In this document: positions 1-8,148 of the stretch, piece after piece
Numbering within the stretch: position 1 is the stretch's first letter
Layout of the letters: each line of letters opens with the position of its first letter
Source: Slackia isoflavoniconvertens
GTDB taxonomy: Bacteria > Actinomycetota > Coriobacteriia > Coriobacteriales > Eggerthellaceae
DNA: 64,000 nucleotides
Direction: 5' to 3'
NCBI RefSeq assembly: GCF_003725955.1
Contig: NZ_QIBZ01000011.1
Coordinates: forward strand, 17,555 to 81,554
The notes under the pieces: generated by a model
Seen by the model: only the letters and a program-made list of their open reading frames with translations
The model's database searches: none
What the model was told of the DNA's origin: nothing
Program-made: the position numbers and the translations under genes

Positions 1-164
1 GATTCATCGCCGTATCTCGTTTAGCGCTCCACATCGTTTAGCACCTTGCCCCGTTCCGCACCTTGTCTCGCTCAGCACATCGCTTCGTTCCGCGCATGTT
101 CAGCAAAACTGCTATTATTCGGACTCTTGGGCACGCAACCCGTTGGCGAGAGGAGGTGGGAGCG

Positions 165-620
165 ATGTCTGCAAAACGCAAAAAGCGCGCACCGAAATCG
201 GGCGCCGTTTGGCGTATGTCTGCCAGAGAGGCAACCTTGGCCAAGAAGCCGCGCTACAACGGCTATGTTTGCGGCCACGGAGCACATGGCGATGCAAAAT
301 ACAGCCGCACGAAATCGAAACGCGCGTGGCAAAAGCAACTCAAGCAGGAAGGAGCCCCGAGGGGCTCCTTCCTTTTTACCTTCTACCTTCATTCGGGCTA
401 CAGAAAACAAAGGGCTCATGAGCCCGAAAGAGGCCACACCGCATTCGAAACGGCCGCTGTCAGCAAAGGACGGCACCCGATTTGTCCAGAACATGAAGAA
501 GGCATGCAGAACGCGACATGCGCATGCGGCAGAAAGCGCCCCGCACGACGCGCAAACGCGAATTGGCGTATAGTTAGTCCCCCATCACGGCCGAACTTCA
601 CCGTCCGTCCTCCAATCTAG
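165..620 (+). CDS. Small basic protein whose ORF runs through a terminator; candidate ArfA-like ribosome-rescue factor
   Basis: The ATG at 165 follows a strong AGGAGGT (151-157). The first 60 residues are Lys/Arg-rich and hold EATL (22-25), KKPRYNGY (27-34) and KYSRTKSKRAW (45-55). An intrinsic terminator (347-377) starts in codon 61 and ends in codon 71, and no stop codon occurs in frame before 618-620. Most transcripts should therefore end without a stop codon and give a peptide of about 70 residues; the sequence past 377 looks non-coding. This is how E. coli arfA is built (established), and the order EAxL, P, Y-x-R-x-K, W loosely follows ArfA (my comparison from memory). If correct, tmRNA would tag the product and the factor would accumulate only when trans-translation fails. 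The function is inference. It could instead be an unrelated small basic protein with a mutated stop codon. Confidence 0.6.
   Translation: MSAKRKKRAPKSGAVWRMSAREATLAKKPRYNGYVCGHGAHGDAKYSRTKSKRAWQKQLKQEGAPRGSFLFTFYLHSGYRKQRAHEPERGHTAFETAAVSKGRHPICPEHEEGMQNATCACGRKRPARRANANWRIVSPPSRPNFTVRPPI
347..377 (+). terminator. Intrinsic terminator inside the ORF that starts at 165
   Basis: A 12-bp arm GGAAGGAGCCCC (347-358) pairs with 361-372 and is followed by five T (373-377). It lies wholly within the open frame, upstream of any stop codon. A second short palindrome, GGGCTCATGAGCCC, follows at about 412-425. Confidence 0.85.
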
Positions 621-630
621 AAAGAACTCC

Positions 631-1671
631 ATGAGCACTATTCGCACCCTTGCGCCCGGCATTGCCACAAGCGCCGCGCTCGCCGCTGTCTGCTGGTTTT
701 TGGGAACCGCCGTTCCTATCGTCGGCGGCGCAGTATTCGCCATTCTCTCCGGCATGATTATCGGCGTATTCTGGAAAGACAAAGGCAGCGCTGCGGCGGG
801 AATCAAATTCACATCGAAGAAGATTCTGCAGACCGCCGTGGTTTTGCTCGGATTCGGCTTGCCGCTCACCCAAATAGCCCAAGTCGGCGCAACCTCGCTG
901 CCCGTTATCGTATCGACCATCACGGCATCGTTGCTCACGGCATTCATCTTGTGCCGTGCGCTGCATGTGCCCAATCGCACCGCAACGCTTATCGGCGTGG
1001 GATCGTCCATTTGCGGCGGCTCGGCAATTGCCGCCACCGCTCCCGTCATCAAAGCCAACGACCAAGAGGTCGCCCATGCCATCTCGGTCGTGTTTCTATT
1101 CAACGTTTTGGCCGCGCTCATTTTTCCGACGCTCGGCGACGCAATCGGCATGACCAACGACGGGTTCGGCCTGTTCGCAGGCACCGCCGTGAATGACACC
1201 TCGTCTGTCACCGCCGCGGCGGCCGTATGGGACGGCATGCACGAAGGCGCTCATGCGCTCGATTACGCCACCATCGTGAAGCTCACGCGAACCTTGGCAA
1301 TTATCCCCATCACGTTCGTGCTGGCACTTTGGGTTGCTTCGCGCGAAAAGAAAACCGCAGGTACAAACGGGCAACCCACACAAAATGGCTTTAGTCTGAA
1401 GCGCGCGCTGCCAACGTTCATCGTATTGTTCCTGTGCGCATCGATTGTCGCCACCGTGGCAAGCGCAACCGGCGTTGACATGGCCGTTTTCGAGCCCCTT
1501 AAGCTCGCAAGCAAGTTCTTCATCGTTATGGCAATGGCCGCCATAGGCCTGAATACCGACGTCGTTGGGTTGGTGAAATCGGGCGCGAACCCCATCGTGC
1601 TCGGTGCCGCCTGCTGGATTGCCATCGCGTCGATGAGCCTTGGCGCCCAGCATATGCTGGGGCTTTGGTAG
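631..1671 (+). CDS. YeiH/YadS-family putative sulfate exporter
   Basis: The 346-residue product is very hydrophobic, with about ten predicted helices. Typical family signatures are the early glycine-rich helix (AVFAILSGMIIGVFW, near residue 30), the GFGLPLTQI segment and the central GVGSSICGGSAIAATAPVI block (about 128-146). Length matches the YeiH family (about 340 residues), annotated as putative sulfate or anion exporters; the substrate is not established. The start at 631 follows AGAAAGAACTCC, a modest ribosome-binding site, and no longer in-frame start is convincing. The gene appears monocistronic: a terminator lies upstream and gene debris follows the stop codon. Confidence 0.9.
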   Translation: MSTIRTLAPGIATSAALAAVCWFLGTAVPIVGGAVFAILSGMIIGVFWKDKGSAAAGIKFTSKKILQTAVVLLGFGLPLTQIAQVGATSLPVIVSTITASLLTAFILCRALHVPNRTATLIGVGSSICGGSAIAATAPVIKANDQEVAHAISVVFLFNVLAALIFPTLGDAIGMTNDGFGLFAGTAVNDTSSVTAAAAVWDGMHEGAHALDYATIVKLTRTLAIIPITFVLALWVASREKKTAGTNGQPTQNGFSLKRALPTFIVLFLCASIVATVASATGVDMAVFEPLKLASKFFIVMAMAAIGLNTDVVGLVKSGANPIVLGAACWIAIASMSLGAQHMLGLW

Positions 1672-1764
1672 CACGGGAGCCCGCTGCTCAAGATGCAGGA
1701 AGAGCTCGGCGAAAACGTCATCAAAGCGACCAAAAGCGGTTTGCGCATCGAGCTGGACGAATAG
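1672..1764 (+). pseudogene. C-terminal remnant of an unrecognised gene
   Basis: Directly after the transporter stop codon a frame reads SPLLKMQEELGENVIKATKS, then GLRIELDE and a stop at 1762-1764. It looks like a normal protein C-terminus but has no start with a ribosome-binding site; an ATG at 1693 would give only 23 residues. I cannot assign the parent family. It is best read as debris of a deleted gene, possibly a 23-residue peptide gene. Confidence 0.35.
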
Positions 1765-1776
1765 AATCGAGCAAGC

Positions 1777-2448
1777 ATGAACGCAAACCACGCACGGCGC
1801 ATGTCAGCGCCTCTGAACGTTTCCAATAAAGACCAACTCTTCGCCGCCGATGAGCGCCGCGATTGCGCGCTGTGCGGTTGCTCGCTGGCCGAACCCGGTA
1901 CGACACGCTTCGCGAAGCAGGGCGCCCACGACCCCACGCCCACGCCGTACTTCGTTTTGGAAAACCTTTTTTCTGAACTGGATTTTTCTGAAGAATCCCA
2001 CCTTCTTGACGTAGGATGCGGCACAGGTCGCGCGCTGTCGTTTTTCATCCAATCGAAGCTTTCCGGCCACGCCACGGGCATCGAGCTCGACCCCGATATC
2101 GCCGAATACGCGCGCAACTGGTCGCGGCGCTTCACCAACGTCGACGTACTCTGCGGAAGCGCACTCGAAACTCCACTTGCCCCCTACACACACCTGTACC
2201 TTTTCAACCCCTTCGATACCAACGTGCTCATGCAGTTCATCATGAAAATCGAAAACGAGGTGCGCCGCCCGATTACGCTTGTCCATATGTCCGACAACGG
2301 CGAAACGTATTCCTATATCGGACGCACTGGGTGGAGCCTCGTTCGCCAGGGCGAATTTCAGGAGTACCGCACGGCAACGGGCAGAGCGATTACCGTATAT
2401 GCCCATCCGCAGCACTTCTCGATTTGGAAGTACGCCCCCGAATCGTAG
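1777..2448 (+). CDS. Class I SAM-dependent methyltransferase
   Basis: The 223-residue protein has a Rossmann motif I, LLDVGCGTGRALSF (about residues 69-82), followed by an acidic motif II region (TGIELDPDIAEYAR) and LFNPFDTNV at the expected post-II position. This is the usual SAM-binding fold. An N-terminal CALCGC (about residues 29-34) could bind metal or be part of a substrate domain. The substrate (RNA, protein or small molecule) cannot be told from the sequence. Start 1777 is the longest; 1801 (MSAPLN) is an alternative, and neither has a strong ribosome-binding site. A remnant gene precedes it and another follows on the opposite strand, so it is an isolated gene in a decayed region. Confidence 0.8.
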   Translation: MNANHARRMSAPLNVSNKDQLFAADERRDCALCGCSLAEPGTTRFAKQGAHDPTPTPYFVLENLFSELDFSEESHLLDVGCGTGRALSFFIQSKLSGHATGIELDPDIAEYARNWSRRFTNVDVLCGSALETPLAPYTHLYLFNPFDTNVLMQFIMKIENEVRRPITLVHMSDNGETYSYIGRTGWSLVRQGEFQEYRTATGRAITVYAHPQHFSIWKYAPES

Positions 2449-2451
2449 CAA

Positions 2452-2640
2452 TTAGGACAAGCGTACGTGAGCAAACGCAATGCGAACGAGCCGCGCGAGG
2501 TCGACCACGACGAAGCCGATGGCCGCGCAGGTTGATAGGGCCCAACCATGACGCAGACGCCACTTGAGTAGGGCCAAACCCGGGTTGGAGATGGCGGGCG
2601 TGCCGCGCTTGCGCTTGAGCCGTTCCCAGCCGACAACGGC
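2452..2640 (-). pseudogene. Fragment of an NrfD-like membrane subunit gene
   Basis: On the minus strand the translation contains CAAIGFVVVDL, identical over 11 residues to the NrfD protein encoded at 15207-16436; the DNA is nearly identical over about 35 bases (around 2500-2534 versus 16082-16116). It is preceded by GTPAISNPGLALLKW, typical of NrfD/PsrC N-terminal halves, and followed by a stop codon at 2452. The rest of the gene (several membrane helices) is absent. It is a decayed paralogue or the scar of a second respiratory operon. Confidence 0.55.
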
Positions 2641-2900
2641 CGAATGCGAACGGGCGCGATGTAAACACGGCGCAGGCAACGATTCGAACGCACTGCGGGC
2701 AGGAATCGGTCGTGCCGCGGGCGCTGGCCAAATGTCATTTGAGCGACGATCAACCGCCAAGCGCCATTCTGAAAGCGCACTTTCGAACTCATAGCAGCTC
2801 TTTCTTTCATAATGCAATCTATAGTTGACATTTCGTCCCATATGCCATATATTTCTGTCATGTTGCAACGGATATATGTCCATAAAATGAAAGGAAACCC
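2641..2900. other. Intergenic DNA beyond the NrfD remnant
   Basis: No convincing coding frame. The last 100 bases become A+T-rich and probably hold the promoter of the XRE gene at 2901. Confidence 0.4.
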
Positions 2901-3137
2901 ATGCCGGGCAAGAAAAACCTACGCATGAAGGCGGCACGTGCGGCAGCCGGCCTTTCGCAAACCGACCTCGCCGAAGCCGTGGGCGTTACGCGCCAAACCA
3001 TCGGCCTTATCGAGGCGGGCGGCTACAATCCCACGCTCAATTTATGCGTGGCTATCTGCAAAACGCTGCACGTCACCCTGAACGATCTGTTTTGGGAAGA
3101 CGACGGTGACACCAACACCAACCCCTTCTTCTTTTAG
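2901..3137 (+). CDS. Small XRE-family transcriptional regulator
   Basis: The 78-residue protein is almost only a Cro/C1 helix-turn-helix: AARAAAGLSQTDLAEAVGVT (helices 1-2) then RQTIGLIEAGGYNPTLNL (recognition helix and scaffold), ending with an acidic tail. Such short YozG/YgzD-like regulators usually repress the adjacent membrane-protein gene. The start at 2901 has AAGGAAA just upstream. The stop codon overlaps the ribosome-binding site of the next gene (9-bp gap), so the two are almost certainly cotranscribed and functionally linked. Confidence 0.9.
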   Translation: MPGKKNLRMKAARAAAGLSQTDLAEAVGVTRQTIGLIEAGGYNPTLNLCVAICKTLHVTLNDLFWEDDGDTNTNPFFF

Positions 3138-3146
3138 GAGCGAACC

Positions 3147-3731
3147 ATGAAAATGCAGAACATGAAAATCGTGCAAAAATGGCGCGAATATGCAGGTCCG
3201 AAAGACGAGCGTCTGGAAGCCGAGAACGCCAAAATCTACGAGTTCGGCTTTATACTGCTCTCGTTCGGCATGCTGGCACTGCTCGCATATGAAATCATCG
3301 CCCAACAGGTTGCGTGGGTGCACAATGGTGCCAACAACGCGTTCCACCTGTTCGCGAGCCCCGTTGACGCCGCCATGTACGCGTGGCTTTTCATCGTAAT
3401 GCTTATATGCGCCGTGCTGCAAACGCGAAAGGGCTACGTCGACACCAACCGTTTTGGCCAAACCGAGAACCTTCCCGCTGGTTACTTTCTGCTCATCGCC
3501 GGCATCTCGGGTGCCGCAAGCGCGCTTGCCATTGCCGCCATGCGCTGCATTGCCGAAGCGCAAATCGTACCGTTCGAAGACATTTTCTGGGCGGCAAACC
3601 TGGCGACAGGCGTGGTTTTCGGCGTTACGATTTTCGCCGCCACGTTCGGTGCGCTGTGTCTGGCGTTCTACGAGGCGAAACATCGCCGCGCCAAAATCGA
3701 AGCGGAGCTTGACGCAACCGACGAACGCTAA
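3147..3731 (+). CDS. Four-helix membrane protein of the DUF6773 type, partner of the XRE regulator
   Basis: A 194-residue protein with about four membrane segments (near residues 33-52, 70-90, 110-130 and 150-170) and a charged C-terminal tail. Small membrane proteins of this kind are commonly coupled to a short XRE regulator in Gram-positive bacteria; the function is unknown. The start at 3147 follows TAGGAG, which includes the stop codon of the upstream regulator gene, implying translational coupling. The family name is assigned from overall appearance and gene context, not from a search. Confidence 0.75.
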   Translation: MKMQNMKIVQKWREYAGPKDERLEAENAKIYEFGFILLSFGMLALLAYEIIAQQVAWVHNGANNAFHLFASPVDAAMYAWLFIVMLICAVLQTRKGYVDTNRFGQTENLPAGYFLLIAGISGAASALAIAAMRCIAEAQIVPFEDIFWAANLATGVVFGVTIFAATFGALCLAFYEAKHRRAKIEAELDATDER

Positions 3732-3771
3732 CGCAAAGTAGAACTCGACGCCGCCGACGAACATTAACGCG
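3699..3771. repeat. Degenerate tandem duplication across a gene end
   Basis: The last codons of the membrane-protein gene, ending GACGAACGCTAACGC, are repeated imperfectly about 36 bases downstream as GACGAACATTAACGC; the preceding bases also match (GCGGAGCTTGACGC versus GTAGAACTCGACGC). Only the first copy is in frame. Confidence 0.6.
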
Positions 3772-3819
3772 ATAATAACCGAAACAAAAACGCTCACCGC
3801 GGCGCGCCGCGTTATTATT

Positions 3820-3846
3820 GAGGAGGTTGCTCAAACCTCCTCTTTT
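3820..3846 (+). terminator. Intrinsic terminator after the XRE/membrane-protein pair
   Basis: GAGGAGGTT pairs with AACCTCCTC across a 5-base loop and is followed by TTTT. Confidence 0.8.
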
Positions 3847-3870
3847 CCGCATTCGGCCAAAGGAGGCCCT

Positions 3871-4902
3871 ATGCCCGAGCGTACATACAGTTTTATCGAA
3901 ACACGGCTTCCTATGCCGCTCATGTCCGCTGTCGCCGAACCAGGCAAGCTCGATGAAGCCGTAGCGCATATCGCCGCGCACGATGTCGAACTAGGCCGCA
4001 TCGCCCGAGCGGAAGCGCATTACTTCCGAGGACAGCCCGAAAAAGCGCACGCCAACGCGGCGCCATTCTTGGACCACTCCAATCCCGCTTTACGCATCTC
4101 GGCGAATTTCATTTGCGCATACGCAGATCTTACCCTGGGAAAAATTTGGGAAACGAGAGAATGCCTCGCGAACATCACAGCAATGCGCAACGATGAATCA
4201 ATCAAGACGACACCGGCGCTGCATGCTTCATACATGCTCTTCGACGCCGCCTCGAGCGTGCTCCTGCACCTGCCCGCCCCCTATCCACCGGGCACATTCG
4301 CGAAGCACATCGCCGCACTACCCGAAGACCTGCGCCTTTTCGGGATTTACGCGCTCGCCCACCACGCGTACCTTTTTGGCGAATACGGCCGCTGTGTGGG
4401 CATGGCCGAAGCCGCGCTCATGACGAAACAGGGGCGATATCCCATCGCGGAGCAGTTTCTGCACCTTGTCGCAGCCATGGGGCAGGTGAACCTGAGAGAC
4501 GCCGAAGCCGCACGACGCCATTTTATGGGCGCGTGGGACATTGCCTTGGCCGACAACCTGATTGAAGAAATCGGCGAGCACCATGGACTTTTACAGGGCG
4601 TGCTCGAAACATGCCTGAAGGAAGACTATCCCGAGCACTACGCGCGCGTGATCGATATCACCTATCGCTTCAGCGAGGGATGGCGGCGCCTGCATAACCC
4701 CGAGACGGGCGCGCACGTGACGAGCGACCTCACCACCACCGAATTCAGCATCGCCATGCTCGCAAGCCGCGGGTGGTCGAACACCGAAATCGCCAATCAT
4801 CTGGACATTTCAACCGGCACCGTGAAAAACCGCCTGTCGATGGCATACGCGAAGCTCGGCATCGCAAGCCGCGCGGAACTCACGAAATACCTGCTGCAAT
4901 AG
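3871..4902 (+). CDS. Soluble LuxR-family regulator
   Basis: The 343-residue protein ends in a GerE-type helix-turn-helix (about residues 285-343): LTTTEFSIAMLASRGWSNTE, then IANHLDISTGTVKNRLSMAY and AKLGIASRAEL, all in the expected order. The preceding 280 residues are helical and TPR-like (repeated A/L-rich helices) without membrane segments or a receiver domain, resembling the C-terminal half of MalT/LAL-type regulators. The NB-ARC ATPase found in full LAL proteins is absent. A strong AAAGGAGG precedes the start at 3871. The gene stands alone between a terminator and a non-coding gap, so its targets cannot be inferred. Confidence 0.88.
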   Translation: MPERTYSFIETRLPMPLMSAVAEPGKLDEAVAHIAAHDVELGRIARAEAHYFRGQPEKAHANAAPFLDHSNPALRISANFICAYADLTLGKIWETRECLANITAMRNDESIKTTPALHASYMLFDAASSVLLHLPAPYPPGTFAKHIAALPEDLRLFGIYALAHHAYLFGEYGRCVGMAEAALMTKQGRYPIAEQFLHLVAAMGQVNLRDAEAARRHFMGAWDIALADNLIEEIGEHHGLLQGVLETCLKEDYPEHYARVIDITYRFSEGWRRLHNPETGAHVTSDLTTTEFSIAMLASRGWSNTEIANHLDISTGTVKNRLSMAYAKLGIASRAELTKYLLQ

Positions 4903-5363
4903 CGAGCGGGAATGCCGCGGCCTCACGGAATTCAAGCAGCCGAATCGCCAATCAGCGCCAAGATCGCACCACCGCATTTCCTGCCTTTCATGCTATTCCG
5001 CGCAAGCGAATCGACGCCGCCTCGCTAGAATCGGCACCTATAAGCACTCCTCGGCCTGGATCCCGTCACCACTGGAACCGTTGCGCTCCAAGCCACCCAG
5101 GTCGATTTGCGCTTGGCCTTCGCCCAAATCGCACCTCTGGCATTTCGCACCCCGCCTAGAACGGCATGGCTTTCGCACCATCCAGGTCGCTCTTTACCCG
5201 ATTTTCGTTTAAATCCCGCCCCTAACACCTCGCATTCCATTCAAATCAGCACGGCTTTTCGCGAAAGCGCATTCCGACCCACGCAGCCCCTTCCCCGCCA
5301 CACGCCGTCGTCGTGGCATAATCAATAAGAGAAAACGACACGAGCCCTAAGGCAAAGGAAATC
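4903..5363. other. 461-bp gap with no recognised feature
   Basis: No credible gene on either strand. The last 60 bases (GGCATAATCAATAAGAG onward) probably hold the promoter and leader of the UvrA-like gene. Confidence 0.4.
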
Positions 5364-7865
5364 ATGCAGAACATCGACCACATTGAAGTGCGCGGCGCCC
5401 GTGTGCACAATCTGAAGAACGTGAACATGGATATTCCGCTCGGCGAGCTCGTGGGCATCGCGGGCGTATCGGGTTCAGGCAAAAGCTCGCTCGCGCTCGG
5501 CGTGCTCTATGCCGAAGGCTCGAGGCGCTACCTCGAGGCGCTTTCCACCTATACGCGCCGACGTATCGCGCAAGCTAGCAAGGCCTCAGTCGACGACGTT
5601 CGCTACGTGCCCGCTGCGCTCGCGTTGCACCAGCGCCCGGCGGTGCCGGGCGTGCGTTCCACATTCGGCACTTCAAGCGAACTTTTGAATAGCCTGCGCC
5701 TTCTGTTCTCACGTGTCGGCAGCCACATGTGCCCGCACTGCGGCAAACATGTGCCCCCAAGCCTTAACGTAGCTGCCGAGCTGCCCATTTCGTGCCCACA
5801 TTGCGGCAGCGAATTCTTCGGCCCCGGCGCCGAATCGCTCGCGTTCAACAGTGAAGGCGCCTGTCCAACCTGCAGCGGAACCGGCATCGCACGCACCGTG
5901 AATCGCGCCGCGCTCGTGCCCGACGAAAGCAAAACCATCGACGAGGGCGCCGTGGTGGTATGGGGCACACTCATGTGGGACCTCATGAAGCAGGTGTGCG
6001 GCGCCATGGGCGTGCGCACGAACGTGCCGTTTCGCGAGCTCACAGACGCCGAACGCGACATCGTCTTCAACGGGCCGGCCGAGAAGAAGCACATCCTCTA
6101 CAAGGCGAAGAAGGGCGAGAACTTCGCCGAACTCGACTTCACCTACTACAATGCCGTGCGCACCGTGGAAAACTCCCTCGCCAAGGCGAAAGACGAGAAG
6201 GGCCTGCGCCGTGTGGCGAAGTATTTGACGGAAGGCCCCTGCCCCGACTGCGCTGGCACGCGCCTATCCCTGGCCGCGCGGCAGCCGATCGTTCGCGGCA
6301 TCAATCTGGCACAAGCAACGGAAATGACGCTCGAGGAAGCGGTGGCATGGGTCGCAGGCGTGCCTGCAAGCCTTCCCGAAGAAATGCGCCCCATGGCGAA
6401 ATCGATTTGCGAATCGTTCGAAAGCACGGCTCGACGCTTGCTCGAACTCGGCTTGGGATATTTGTCCCTCGACCGAGCAGGCGCGACTCTCTCCACCGGA
6501 GAGCGCCAGCGCGTGCAACTCGCGCGCTCGGTGCGAAATCGAACTACGGGCGTGCTGTACGTGATGGACGAGCCTTCTATCGGTTTGCACCCCGCCAACA
6601 TCGACGGGCTTTTGGGCGTTATGCGCGACCTCATCGCCGACGGCAACTCGGTGGTGATGGTCGATCACGACACGCGCATCCTTCGCGCGGCCGACTATCT
6701 TGTTGAGATGGGCCCCGAAGCAGGCGCCCGCGGCGGCGCCTTGGTAGCGCAAGGCTCGGTTGAAGAAGTTGCAAACGATTCCGAATCAATTATCGGCCCC
6801 TATCTTTCGGAAGCCGCGCGCGTCGCAGCCCGGCCGAAAACGCCTGCGGAACAGATGTTTGACCTGGGCCGCATCCATCTTGAGTCAAGCGGGCTTCACA
6901 CCGTGAAGCCCTTCGCGATCGATATTCCCAAAGGCCGGCTCATTGCCGTGACGGGTGTATCGGGCTCAGGCAAAACGACGCTCGTGCTCGAGACGCTCAT
7001 TCCCGCGCTTACCGCGGCGGCGGCAGGCCAAACGCTTCCCGAGCATGTCACCGCAATTGAGGCCGAGGGCATTCGCCGCGCGAACCTCATCGACGCCACC
7101 CCCATCGGCATCAACGTGCGCTCGACGGTCGCCACGTATTGCGGCGCGCTCGACGATATGCGCCGCGCATACGCGCGCACCGATTCCGCGAAAGCAGCCG
7201 GGCTGAAGATGGGCGATTTCTCATACAACACGGGAAGCCTTCGCTGCGCGACATGCGACGGCACAGGCCAAATCTCACTCGACGTGCAATTCCTGCCCGA
7301 CGTCGACATCGCCTGCCCCGACTGCCGCGGATCGCGCTACGACACCGCTGCCGAGAAAATTCGCCGACCTGAAAAAGGCGCGCCCGATGACCAGGCGCTC
7401 AGTTTGCCGCACCTGCTCGCGCTTTCCGTCGACGAAGCCCTTCCGCATGTGGCCGACGTCAAGAAGGCGCACAAAAAGTTGCAAACCCTGCATGACCTGG
7501 GCTTGGGGTATCTCACGCTCGGCGAAGCCACGCCCGCGCTTTCGGGCGGCGAGGCGCAGCGTTTGAAACTTGCAAGCGAGATGGGCCGCGGGCAGGCCGA
7601 TGCCGTGTTCGTGTTCGACGAGCCCACTATTGGCCTGCACCCGCGCGATGTGGAAACGCTCCTCGGCGTATTTCAGCGACTCGTTGAACAGGGCGCTACC
7701 GTGGTGGTGGTCGAGCACGACCTCGATTTCATCGCGAACGCCGATTACGTGATCGACATGGGTCCGCAGGGCGGCAAAGCGGGTGGACGCATCGTGGCGT
7801 GCGGCACGCCCGAGGAAATCGCCGCAAACCGGGAAAGCATCACAGGGGGCTATTTGGAAATCTAG
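5364..7865 (+). CDS. UvrA-like ABC ATPase (class II UvrA paralogue)
   Basis: The 833-residue protein has two ABC ATPase halves with Walker A motifs GVSGSGKSS (about residue 34) and GVSGSGKTT (about 529), and signature/Walker B regions LSTGERQRVQLA with VMDEPSIGLHP and LSGGEAQRLKLA with VFDEPTIGLHP. Cys-x2-Cys zinc modules are present (CPHCG twice, CPTCSGTG, CPDCAGTR, CATCDGTG, CPDCRGSR). At 833 residues it is about 100 shorter than housekeeping UvrA; shorter class II paralogues lack the UvrB-binding segment and are linked to DNA damage tolerance or drug resistance (for example DrrC). It may therefore protect DNA from intercalating compounds rather than act in UvrABC repair. The start at 5364 follows GGCAAAGGAAATC. 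No uvrB or uvrC lies nearby. Confidence 0.92.
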   Translation: MQNIDHIEVRGARVHNLKNVNMDIPLGELVGIAGVSGSGKSSLALGVLYAEGSRRYLEALSTYTRRRIAQASKASVDDVRYVPAALALHQRPAVPGVRSTFGTSSELLNSLRLLFSRVGSHMCPHCGKHVPPSLNVAAELPISCPHCGSEFFGPGAESLAFNSEGACPTCSGTGIARTVNRAALVPDESKTIDEGAVVVWGTLMWDLMKQVCGAMGVRTNVPFRELTDAERDIVFNGPAEKKHILYKAKKGENFAELDFTYYNAVRTVENSLAKAKDEKGLRRVAKYLTEGPCPDCAGTRLSLAARQPIVRGINLAQATEMTLEEAVAWVAGVPASLPEEMRPMAKSICESFESTARRLLELGLGYLSLDRAGATLSTGERQRVQLARSVRNRTTGVLYVMDEPSIGLHPANIDGLLGVMRDLIADGNSVVMVDHDTRILRAADYLVEMGPEAGARGGALVAQGSVEEVANDSESIIGPYLSEAARVAARPKTPAEQMFDLGRIHLESSGLHTVKPFAIDIPKGRLIAVTGVSGSGKTTLVLETLIPALTAAAAGQTLPEHVTAIEAEGIRRANLIDATPIGINVRSTVATYCGALDDMRRAYARTDSAKAAGLKMGDFSYNTGSLRCATCDGTGQISLDVQFLPDVDIACPDCRGSRYDTAAEKIRRPEKGAPDDQALSLPHLLALSVDEALPHVADVKKAHKKLQTLHDLGLGYLTLGEATPALSGGEAQRLKLASEMGRGQADAVFVFDEPTIGLHPRDVETLLGVFQRLVEQGATVVVVEHDLDFIANADYVIDMGPQGGKAGGRIVACGTPEEIAANRESITGGYLEI

Positions 7866-8148
7866 GGCGCAACCGTCACGACGACGCCTTTGGCAAAGCT
7901 TGGCAATACGCAGAATCTTCTTCAACCCTTCCGCATTGCGCGTTTCTTCGCGGCAGGCATGCTAGAATCGTGGGAAAAGAACAGCTTCGCGCCATCGCAG
8001 CTGAAACAAATACTTTCTAGCGCGGCGCCACACTGGCGCGCTCGCACCATCAACCGCGAGCGAATACGATCGGACCAAAGCGGAAACCACATCGAATCTT
8101 CCGCTAAAAGCCCTTTCACCGCGATAACGAGCACTTGGAGGTCACAAA
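7866..8148. other. Gap before the DegV gene
   Basis: About 280 bases with no coding frame I would trust; only the ribosome-binding site TTGGAGGT near 8135 is clear. Confidence 0.4.

Noticed and set aside
165..377. A tmRNA gene instead of a protein gene
   Set aside because: There is no tRNA-like acceptor pairing with CCA end; the hairpin is followed by a T run, and a strong ribosome-binding site precedes an ATG.
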